From the NCBI GenBank assembly GCA_003353825.1, contig PIVW01000414.1, positions 1 to 5,208 of the forward strand: DNA of 5,208 nucleotides, given 5' to 3'. Both the position numbers and the translations under genes were made by a program. Below the pieces are notes generated by a model, which saw only the letters and a program-made list of their open reading frames with translations, was not told the origin of the DNA and did no database searches. Shown here piece after piece: positions 1 through 4,821 of this stretch (its first letter is position 1; every line of letters starts with the position of its first letter). This DNA is from Chloroflexota bacterium (lineage in GTDB: Bacteria > Chloroflexota > Anaerolineae > J102).

Positions 1-1320
1 GGGACCATAATCAACGCAATTGCCACACCACATCTTTTTTACATTCGGCATCAAGTAAGTTTTGTAGTTTTGAACTTCCGCCACATCCACCGCACGATAC
101 ATGCTCCCTTCTATCTCATCATTTGCTCGCTCCCATTGGGTAAGCACTGTGGCTGCAATGCGTTTGGTTGATGTGATAGCAACCGTGCCGTCCCAAACGT
201 CGCCTAGCACTTCTCCGTAATTAAGGGCACTCGCGATGTTACAATGACCGCCACTGCCGCTGCGAGTGTTTAGTCCTAGCGTAGAATAGCCTTGGACCGT
301 GCAAGAGAAGTACCACGGCTTCCCTCCTGATCCTGTGTCGCGCGGTTCGTATGCAAGTGTAACCGTGGCCACCTCTGCTTCAACATTCATGATGTTGAGC
401 GCAGACCAGATCGCTCCATCATTCCCAATCCCATTCGGAAAATACCGATAGTGGCTGGGAACAGCTAAGTGATATCCACCATCCCCTAATCCGCAGTGCG
501 GGGCGTTATAGACAACTGTGCGGTTACCGTAATAGGCCGTTCCGATTCCACTAATCTTTTGAGAGTTTTGTACTGTAACAACCGCCGAACCACTCCAATC
601 CATGCCCAGCTCCGCTTCTAATTCTCGAAGGTCATAGGTTATTTTCGCGCCAGGCTTGATGCTTACAGGATATTCACTATAGTTATTATTACCATTACGG
701 TGGTATAGATCCACGTCGATATATGCTGTTTCTGAGCCTGTGTTCTGAATTGAAAACGCTGAAAATGGAACCTCTCCTCCATTGGTTAGCGCTGTCGTAA
801 ATAAGGTGGGAAAGCACAATTTGGTGCTGCCCGGCAAACTGCCATCAAAAGGTGATTCGCCGGTAGAAAGACCAACTTGATACCCATCCCAGCTACCTCC
901 AGTCCATTCGTGAACCGTCACAACTGCTAGTGGCTGATCTGATTCGATAGCTCCCGAAAAATTGCCTGCAGGGAGCCCAGCGCTCGCAGGATCTATTCTG
1001 ATTGAACCATTACCGGGGATTACGGCCGGCGTATAGAACTGTGGCTCGTTATAAGTCCAGGCGCCGATGTTGCCAACTGCGTCAAAAGCCGTTATGCGAA
1101 CGGTCGCAGCCTCCGTATTATTGAGGTTTAATAACTCCAATTTTGTCGTAACATAACCAGGGAAGACAAACTGGGTGGTGTCGTCGCTGGTGTCGTCGCT
1201 ACTGATAGTGGTCACAGCGATAGACAAGACAAAAATGATCGTGGCTATCCGCATGAGAGACCTAAACTGATGGGTAGTTCGCTTCGTGCGCTCAAGGTAA
1301 TTCATATTTTTGATGAACAT
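1..1320 (-). CDS. Secreted/surface protein with tandem beta-rich modules (partial, 3' end outside window)
   Basis: The frame is open for 440 codons from ATG 1320 to the left edge, so the C-terminus is missing. Residues 1-24 are a basic, unusually long n-region. Residues 25-40 (IATIIFVLSIAVTTIS) are a hydrophobic signal or anchor segment with no lipobox Cys, followed by an acidic SDDTSDDT linker. The rest is a degenerate repeat of about 115 aa. Module 1 is about 50-139 (FVFPGY to VTVHEW), module 2 about 166-263 (LCFPTLF to GIGTAYY), module 3 about 283-398 (LAVPSHY to AATVLTQW), and module 4 begins near 420 (TYLMPNVK). Each module has a hydrophobic-Pro start, a strand around a conserved Asn (LNLNNTEAATV, FSIQNTGSETA, LNIMNVEAEVA), a turn (IPGNGS, IKPGAK) and a closing strand. 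Such repeats resemble extracellular proteins of Chloroflexota; the function is unknown. An in-frame ATG at 1254 would give a shorter, typical signal peptide. ATG 1320 is preferred because it has the stronger ribosome binding site. Confidence 0.82.
   Translation of the reverse strand, partial: MFIKNMNYLERTKRTTHQFRSLMRIATIIFVLSIAVTTISSDDTSDDTTQFVFPGYVTTKLELLNLNNTEAATVRITAFDAVGNIGAWTYNEPQFYTPAVIPGNGSIRIDPASAGLPAGNFSGAIESDQPLAVVTVHEWTGGSWDGYQVGLSTGESPFDGSLPGSTKLCFPTLFTTALTNGGEVPFSAFSIQNTGSETAYIDVDLYHRNGNNNYSEYPVSIKPGAKITYDLRELEAELGMDWSGSAVVTVQNSQKISGIGTAYYGNRTVVYNAPHCGLGDGGYHLAVPSHYRYFPNGIGNDGAIWSALNIMNVEAEVATVTLAYEPRDTGSGGKPWYFSCTVQGYSTLGLNTRSGSGGHCNIASALNYGEVLGDVWDGTVAITSTKRIAATVLTQWERANDEIEGSMYRAVDVAEVQNYKTYLMPNVKKMWCGNCVDYGP
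1177..1200 (-). repeat. Perfect 12-bp tandem duplication inside the secreted-protein gene
   Basis: Two identical adjacent 12-base units (plus strand GGTGTCGTCGCT at 1177-1188 and 1189-1200) encode SDDT twice, residues 41-48, directly after the predicted signal segment. The unit is a multiple of three, so gain or loss of copies would keep the frame and only lengthen or shorten an acidic linker. Confidence 0.8.
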
Positions 1321-1324
1321 CGAA

Positions 1325-1331
1325 CTCCTCC
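1325..1331 (-). promoter_or_regulatory. Ribosome binding site of the secreted-protein gene
   Basis: On the minus strand this reads GGAGGAG, four bases before ATG 1320. It is a strong match to anti-SD and is the reason for choosing 1320. The alternative ATG at 1254 has only AGG six bases upstream. The four-base spacing is slightly short. Confidence 0.7.
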
Positions 1332-1406
1332 GATGGATAAGAGCACCAAATCCAGAAAAAGATTGTTATTGCCATGCACAACAGAGTGTGATTCGCTTCT
1401 GTCAGC

Positions 1407-1422
1407 GTGGAGAAAACTCCAC
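1407..1422 (-). promoter_or_regulatory. Hairpin at the predicted 5' end of the secreted-protein mRNA
   Basis: Perfect 6-bp inverted repeat, GTGGAG and CTCCAC, around a 4-base loop. The predicted transcription start (about 1421) falls at its edge, so the hairpin would cap the roughly 100-base leader. A leader hairpin can stabilise mRNA; no role is shown here. There is no U-tract, so it does not look like a terminator. Confidence 0.4.
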
Positions 1423-1427
1423 ATCCC

Positions 1428-1456
1428 ATTTTAGCAAAGACTGATATTCGTTACAA
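1428..1456 (-). promoter_or_regulatory. Predicted sigma70-type promoter of the secreted-protein gene
   Basis: On the minus strand, TTGTAA (1456-1451) and TAAAAT (1433-1428) are separated by exactly 17 bases. They match TTGACA in four of six and TATAAT in five of six positions. The start would be near 1421, giving a leader of about 100 bases before ATG 1320. The palindrome at 1471-1502 sits just upstream. This is a prediction from consensus only. Confidence 0.5.
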
Positions 1457-1466
1457 CACCCCTTCA

Positions 1467-1502
1467 GGTAGTTTTTTCCTACCGAAAGAGGTAGGAAAAA
1501 AC
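1467..1502. promoter_or_regulatory. Perfect 13-bp palindrome with an extra half-site, candidate operator
   Basis: The arms at 1471-1483 and 1490-1502 are exact reverse complements of 13 bases around a 6-base spacer (GAAAGA). The core is CCTACC/GGTAGG flanked by T6 and A6. A third half-site, GGTAG at 1467-1471, adjoins the left arm and could pair with CTACC 1479-1483 instead. The centre is about 66 bases upstream of the predicted start of the secreted-protein gene, a usual place for an activator site. It also lies 68 bases beyond the stop of the LuxR-type gene. As an RNA hairpin in either direction it has Ts before and As after the stem, the reverse of an intrinsic terminator. A protein-binding site is therefore the better reading, and the neighbouring regulator is a natural candidate. 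A 3'-end processing hairpin remains possible. Confidence 0.55.
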
Positions 1503-1569
1503 AAAAACCAACGGCGCCTAAACTTTTGTGCCGCAAAAAAACGAGTTACTAGCTGCCGGTTCATCGTGG

Positions 1570-2200
1570 CTATACAACACCTAACTTCAACGTTTTGATA
1601 ATCGCCTTTCCCCGCCCATTAACTTCAAGTTTGCTATAGATATTTTTGAGATGAAAGCGCACTGTATTGGTACTGATGCCCAACTCTCCTTCTATCTGCC
1701 CATTCGTCCAACCCTTTGCCAGTAGCTGTAACACATCTCGCTCCCGTTGCGTGAAGCATATAACCTCCCCCCCCCCGCGCCGCGCGCAGTTGGCGGGCCA
1801 TTTTCGCGCCTAGACGCGGGCTCAACCATTTTTTCCCTCGGGCTACCGTTTGTATCGCCCCTATCAGTGTCTCCGATGTTTCGTCCAACAACATGTATCC
1901 ACATAACCCTGCATCGATCAATCCGCTCACCCACTCCGCGTCATCACAGCCGCCAAGATAGAGAATGGGTACAGAAGAGTCACATATAGCTGCCTGAAAG
2001 TGTGATGAACGTTGCCTGCTCGCAGAATCACCACTGATCCACAGCAACATATCGATGCCCAGCCTTGCAACCAGCTGTTTGTTATAGACCTTTGCTGACA
2101 CAGGTCCCGCAGTGTCGATAGGGGTGTCTGCCAGTAAATGTTGTATCCCAAACCACAGTAGAGGATAACCGCCGATTGCAAGAATGTGTGTGCTCTCCAT
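1570..2200 (-). pseudogene. LuxR/NarL-type regulator with pseudo-receiver, frameshifted at a poly-G tract
   Basis: From ATG 2200 the frame reads a receiver-like domain (residues 1-125) and a linker (LSPRLGAKMARQL, 126-138), then enters ten Gs and loses the frame. That product would be 188 aa with a meaningless tail ending at 1634. Removing one G joins it to a complete LuxR-type HTH (about 148-209: FTQRERDVLQLLAKG, then GISTNTVRFHLKNIYSKLEV) ending at TAG 1570-1572, a 209-aa protein of normal family length. The receiver is degenerate: the acidic pair is G10-G11, the phospho-Asp position is I55, the Thr is G83 and the Lys is L105. It therefore cannot be phosphorylated in the usual way. ATG 2200 is chosen because family homology starts there (STHILAIGGYPLLWFG) and the predicted promoter lies between it and the upstream in-frame ATG at 2287; its SD (GAGA) is weak. 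It may be a pseudogene, a phase-variable gene or a sequencing error. The HTH is otherwise intact, which argues against old decay. Confidence 0.85.
1767..1776 (-). repeat. Homopolymer of ten Gs (coding sense) at the receiver/HTH junction
   Basis: The plus strand has C10. In the coding sense the frame enters as GCG CGG GGG GGG GGA and misses the HTH. With nine Gs it reads GCG CGG GGG GGG GAG GTT and continues into the LuxR HTH. Runs of this length are prone to replication slippage and also to sequencing error. It falls in the interdomain linker, where length variation would be tolerated. Confidence 0.9.
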
Positions 2201-2254
2201 AATGATCTCGTGGGCGAATGTAGATAAGGTGTAGAAGGCGAGAATTATGGGATA

Positions 2255-2282
2255 ACTATAGCATAACTTCTTTGCTGTACAA
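2255..2282 (-). promoter_or_regulatory. Predicted extended -10 promoter of the LuxR-type gene
   Basis: On the minus strand TGCTATAGT (2263-2255) is an extended -10 element (TGn plus TATAGT, five of six to consensus). A poor -35, TTGTAC (2282-2277), lies 16 bases upstream. The start would be near 2248, giving a leader of about 48 bases to ATG 2200. This excludes ATG 2287 as the start for this transcript. Confidence 0.45.
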
Positions 2283-2319
2283 AACACTTTTGGCCTAAGA
2301 CATCGCGGCGTTTTTTTAT

Positions 2320-2345
2320 TGACACGATTGAGGCGGTACGTGTCA
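2320..2345. repeat. Inverted repeat upstream of the LuxR-type gene, possible operator
   Basis: TGACACG (2320-2326) and CGTGTCA (2339-2345) are exact 7-base inverted arms separated by 12 bases. The centre is about 84 bases upstream of the predicted start of the regulator gene. In neither direction does a U-tract follow the second arm, so it is not a convincing terminator. The binding protein is unknown. Confidence 0.35.
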
Positions 2346-2349
2346 CCAC

Positions 2350-2376
2350 TTGTCGCTCATCTCACGGATTTGTCGC
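2350..2376. repeat. Direct repeat of TTGTCGC, 20 bases apart
   Basis: TTGTCGC occurs at 2350-2356 and again at 2370-2376, exactly 20 bases start to start, close to two helical turns. It lies next to the inverted repeat at 2320-2345 in the region controlling the regulator gene. Seven-base repeats can arise by chance, so this is only a candidate site. Confidence 0.25.
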
Positions 2377-2384
2377 AGAATTAG

Positions 2385-2422
2385 TGAGGTGTTAAACAGT
2401 GAGGGCGCCTATCATCACCTCA
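2385..2422 (-). repeat. Inverted repeat just after the PLP-enzyme gene, weak terminator candidate
   Basis: TGAGGTG and CACCTCA are exact 7-base arms with a 24-base loop that contains GGCGCC. The repeat starts four bases beyond the stop codon of the PLP-enzyme gene. The position fits a transcript end, but the loop is long and the bases that follow (CTAATTCT) are not a U-run. Confidence 0.3.
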
Positions 2423-2426
2423 AAAA

Positions 2427-3878
2427 TCAACACCCCAACATCGCATAACGCTCATCCGCTTCCTGATCGACGAAGGTCAAGAGGAAATCCAACAGACGTG
2501 CCACGTCCAGGAAGTTGCTGACGAGTCCAAGCGAGACGCGCACGGCTCCGGTCTCTGTATCACCCATACAATCGCGGTATGCATCCAGATCAAAGGCATC
2601 GCCATGGGTGGATTCTTCCACACAGCGGCGCACATCTTCGGCCACATGGGTCAAACTGTATTCGCCGACGCCGGGATTGCAAAAACAGCCGGCGCGAATG
2701 GAGATGTTAGCAGTGTTGGCGTCGGCCTCCACTTGCTGGTAGGGGAAAAACGCAGTGCTCGGGTCCAGAAGATTAAACGCCAGCGTGCCACCCCGCAGGG
2801 TGGTATCCTTGGGACCGTAGAGCGCGACCAGCGGTTTACCGTTGCTGTGCCGAAGCTTATCCAGTTCCGCCAATAAAAAATCGGTGAGCATGGTTACGCG
2901 ATCGTGGATCGTCTCCATACCAACCTGCTGCAGATAAGCCAGGCCATGGCTGATAGCGGGCAAATTAAGGTAATTGACCGTGCCCTCTTCGAAGGCCTCA
3001 TTTTCATCTGCCATGATGTGTAAATCGGCCTTGGTGGAGACGATCTGCACCGTGCCACCTGCAAACCACGGCCGTTCCAATTTGGATAACGCATCCTTTC
3101 TCGCTATCAACGCCCCTACACCGGTGGGATATCCGAACATCTTGTAAAACGAGACCGGCACAAAATCGGGTTTGATCTGGCCGAGATCAAGTTGGTTGGT
3201 GGGCACGAATGCGGCGGCATCTAAAATCACGTCAAAGCCATGGCTGTGTGCCAATTCAATCCATTCCAGGGGGTGCTGAACTCCGGAGAAATTGGACTGG
3301 GCAAGGAAAGCGAAGAGTTTGGTTCCAGCCTCCCGGCATCGGTCAAAATAGGGCTCGATATCATATGTTCGTAACGATACAGGATCAAGGGGTACGTAGG
3401 TGACGCAAGACTCCCTGCGGCGGGCGAACTCACGGATACCATGCACCGAATTATGATTGTCCGCCACAATCAAAAAGTGGCTATCTACGCCAAAGGGATA
3501 GCTTTCTCCGAGTAGTTTCAGTGCCCCACTGGCGTTGGCGGTGAAGATCACGAGATACTCAGCGGGATCGGCATTGAAAAACCGCAGCACATCGTCGCGC
3601 GCTTTCTCCACCAGCTCCGTAGATACCAACGACGCCGGATTTTGCGAATGGGGATTGCCAAAGATATTACTCTTCAGTAGATTGATATGCTGTTCGACAA
3701 GACTGACGGCATAAAGCCCGCCACCGGTGTAATCCAGATAGGTGTGGCCTTGATCATCCAGGCGCGCGAAATCACTCGCACGGATATCATCGATGATGCC
3801 GGTTTTCTCATAGGCAGGATTGTCTATTACGAATGTGTCGAATGCATGCAGGTAAGATGAAGTTACGGCTGTGGTCAT
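2427..3878 (-). CDS. Class V PLP-dependent enzyme, MoCo-sulfurase/NifS-like
   Basis: 483 aa from ATG 3878. Fold-type I class V features are in order. HTYLDYTGGGLY (45-56) and NPHSQNPAS (75-83) recall the N-terminus of molybdenum cofactor sulfurase. H142 (DNHNSVHG) should stack on PLP and D220 (VILDAAAF) should bind the pyridine nitrogen. K246 in SFYKMFGYPTGVG is the Schiff-base lysine. RAGCFCNPG (395-403) carries C398 and C400 and matches the cysteine loop of MoCo sulfurases. AVRVSLGLVSNFLDV (445-459) matches the C-terminal motif of that group. In eukaryotic MoCo sulfurases this domain moves sulfur from L-cysteine to the cofactor and is fused to a MOSC domain. Here no MOSC domain is present, so the acceptor is unknown, and another role such as C-S lyase, decarboxylase or aminotransferase is possible. 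The enzyme is cytoplasmic, with no signal peptide. A GTG at 3926 would add 16 residues, but it has no SD and the family similarity starts later. It probably shares an mRNA with the methyltransferase gene 60 bases upstream. Confidence 0.88.
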   Translation of the reverse strand: MTTAVTSSYLHAFDTFVIDNPAYEKTGIIDDIRASDFARLDDQGHTYLDYTGGGLYAVSLVEQHINLLKSNIFGNPHSQNPASLVSTELVEKARDDVLRFFNADPAEYLVIFTANASGALKLLGESYPFGVDSHFLIVADNHNSVHGIREFARRRESCVTYVPLDPVSLRTYDIEPYFDRCREAGTKLFAFLAQSNFSGVQHPLEWIELAHSHGFDVILDAAAFVPTNQLDLGQIKPDFVPVSFYKMFGYPTGVGALIARKDALSKLERPWFAGGTVQIVSTKADLHIMADENEAFEEGTVNYLNLPAISHGLAYLQQVGMETIHDRVTMLTDFLLAELDKLRHSNGKPLVALYGPKDTTLRGGTLAFNLLDPSTAFFPYQQVEADANTANISIRAGCFCNPGVGEYSLTHVAEDVRRCVEESTHGDAFDLDAYRDCMGDTETGAVRVSLGLVSNFLDVARLLDFLLTFVDQEADERYAMLGC

Positions 3879-3885
3879 TGCTTGT

Positions 3886-3889
3886 CTCC
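3886..3889 (-). promoter_or_regulatory. Ribosome binding site that fixes the start of the PLP-enzyme gene
   Basis: GGAG on the minus strand, seven bases before ATG 3878. No comparable site precedes the alternative GTG at 3926, so the shorter protein is preferred. Confidence 0.65.
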
Positions 3890-3910
3890 GAAATAGGGCT
3901 GATGATGTTG

Positions 3911-3920
3911 CACAATTGTG
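3911..3920. repeat. 10-bp perfect palindrome in the gap between the two operon genes
   Basis: CACAATTGTG is its own reverse complement and lies in the 60-base gap between the methyltransferase stop and the PLP-enzyme start. It has no loop, so it would be a DNA site rather than an RNA hairpin. A palindrome this short may be chance. Confidence 0.3.
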
Positions 3921-3938
3921 ATGCACTGGTGAGTGAAA

Positions 3939-4808
3939 CTACCCTGTCCTTACTTCGCCGAGCAGCCACCTGTGATGAGCCCACACCGCCTTTACTTGCC
4001 AGGGCAGGCGCGCCTGATCCAACCAGGCGTATTTGATCACTTGATCCCGTAAATCGGGTTGTTCGCCAAGGTAGTAGGCCATCGTGCTCCAACTCCAACT
4101 ATCGCCCGTAAACTGATCCTCGAGTTTTTTATTGCGGATCCCCAGGCGTTTGAGCACTTCATTGGCGGGCATGACCGTATCGGGCCAGGGTGGGACGTCG
4201 AGCACACCTGAAGCGATGATGGTCACTCCGGCCTTCTCTAAAGTCTTGCGTACCAGACCGATATTCACCCAGCGCTCGTCGACGGTCGCGAAGAATTCGC
4301 GATCTATGATCAGTTTGCGCATCCAGTAGCCGACCTGTAGATTGTTGGGCATAGCGACAAAGACCAGATGGCGGCTCAAACGCGCCAGTTCGTGCAAAAG
4401 CGCTTCTGCATCGGGTAGATACCAAAGCGCCGCCCAGTTCCAGGTCAAGTCGAAACTCCGATCCGGCAGGGGGATGGCGCCCCACTGGTTGGGGGAGATC
4501 GCCAGCGTGCTAGTAGGCAGATTGAGTTCATCCCAAATACGCTGGATTGAGCCCATCCGATCTGGCGTGTCGTCGACCAGGGTAACATCACAACCGCCTT
4601 GCGCTAGGGGTACACTATTGATGCCGGTGACACCGGCCATACCATAAATGGGAGCCTCCAGGCAGGTGCGTATCTGGGCGCGGCGTCGCAGATCGTCCAA
4701 AAAATCGTTCAGTACAAAACGTTCGTAGACAAGACCCAGACCCTCGTCATAATTGCTAAGATAGGGTTCCCAAATAGGACGTTGGGCATGGCCGGTTGGC
4801 AGCATCAT
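3939..4808 (-). CDS. SAM-dependent methyltransferase-like protein (class I fold)
   Basis: 289 aa from ATG 4808. The N-terminal segment WEPYLSNYDEGLGLVYERFVLND (13-35) comes before a Rossmann-type core. CLEAPIYGMAGVTGINS (49-65) is at the position of motif I, VTLVDD (75-80) has the acidic residues that would hold the ribose of SAM, and FDLTWNWAALWYLPDAEALLHEL (119-141) is the region after motif I typical of Methyltransf_11 proteins. Motif I is unusual, with APIYGMAGVTG instead of the common DLGCGTG. The C-terminal third is rich in Trp (W208, W238, W240, W262, W270, W276, W281) and may form the substrate pocket. There is no signal peptide or membrane segment. The SD GAGGT (4821-4817) is eight bases before ATG; a second ATG follows directly. 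The gene is first in a probable two-gene operon with the PLP enzyme. The substrate is not identifiable, and loss of methyltransferase activity cannot be excluded. Confidence 0.8.
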   Translation of the reverse strand: MMLPTGHAQRPIWEPYLSNYDEGLGLVYERFVLNDFLDDLRRRAQIRTCLEAPIYGMAGVTGINSVPLAQGGCDVTLVDDTPDRMGSIQRIWDELNLPTSTLAISPNQWGAIPLPDRSFDLTWNWAALWYLPDAEALLHELARLSRHLVFVAMPNNLQVGYWMRKLIIDREFFATVDERWVNIGLVRKTLEKAGVTIIASGVLDVPPWPDTVMPANEVLKRLGIRNKKLEDQFTGDSWSWSTMAYYLGEQPDLRDQVIKYAWLDQARLPWQVKAVWAHHRWLLGEVRTG

Positions 4809-4816
4809 AATCGGTG

Positions 4817-4821
4817 ACCTC
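4817..4821 (-). promoter_or_regulatory. Ribosome binding site of the methyltransferase gene
   Basis: GAGGT on the minus strand with eight bases to ATG 4808. A -10-like GATAAT (4835-4830) lies immediately upstream, but it lacks a -35 and would leave only a few bases before this site. The promoter of the operon is therefore not assigned and may lie further right. Confidence 0.5.

Noticed and set aside
1496..1534. Possible intrinsic terminator after the regulator gene (arms 1511-1515 and 1530-1534, then a T-rich stretch on the minus strand)
   Set aside because: The stem has only four normal pairs and one G-U pair around a 14-base loop, and the T-rich tail overlaps the strong palindrome. Too weak to call.
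1407..1598. Plus-strand frame of 63 codons from GTG 1407
   Set aside because: It starts inside a hairpin, has no ribosome binding site, spans the palindrome and runs antisense into the end of the regulator gene. No motif is visible.
1692..1934. Minus-strand 80-codon frame through the G-run
   Set aside because: It is the third reading frame of the regulator gene and contains neither receiver nor HTH motifs.
2201..2287. N-terminal extension of the regulator from ATG 2287
   Set aside because: The added 29 residues do not fit the family and cover the predicted promoter (2255-2282). Receiver homology begins right at ATG 2200.
2299..2317. GC-rich stretch followed by T7 on the plus strand, resembling a terminator
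   Set aside because: No inverted repeat forms a stem before the T-run, and no plus-strand gene precedes it.
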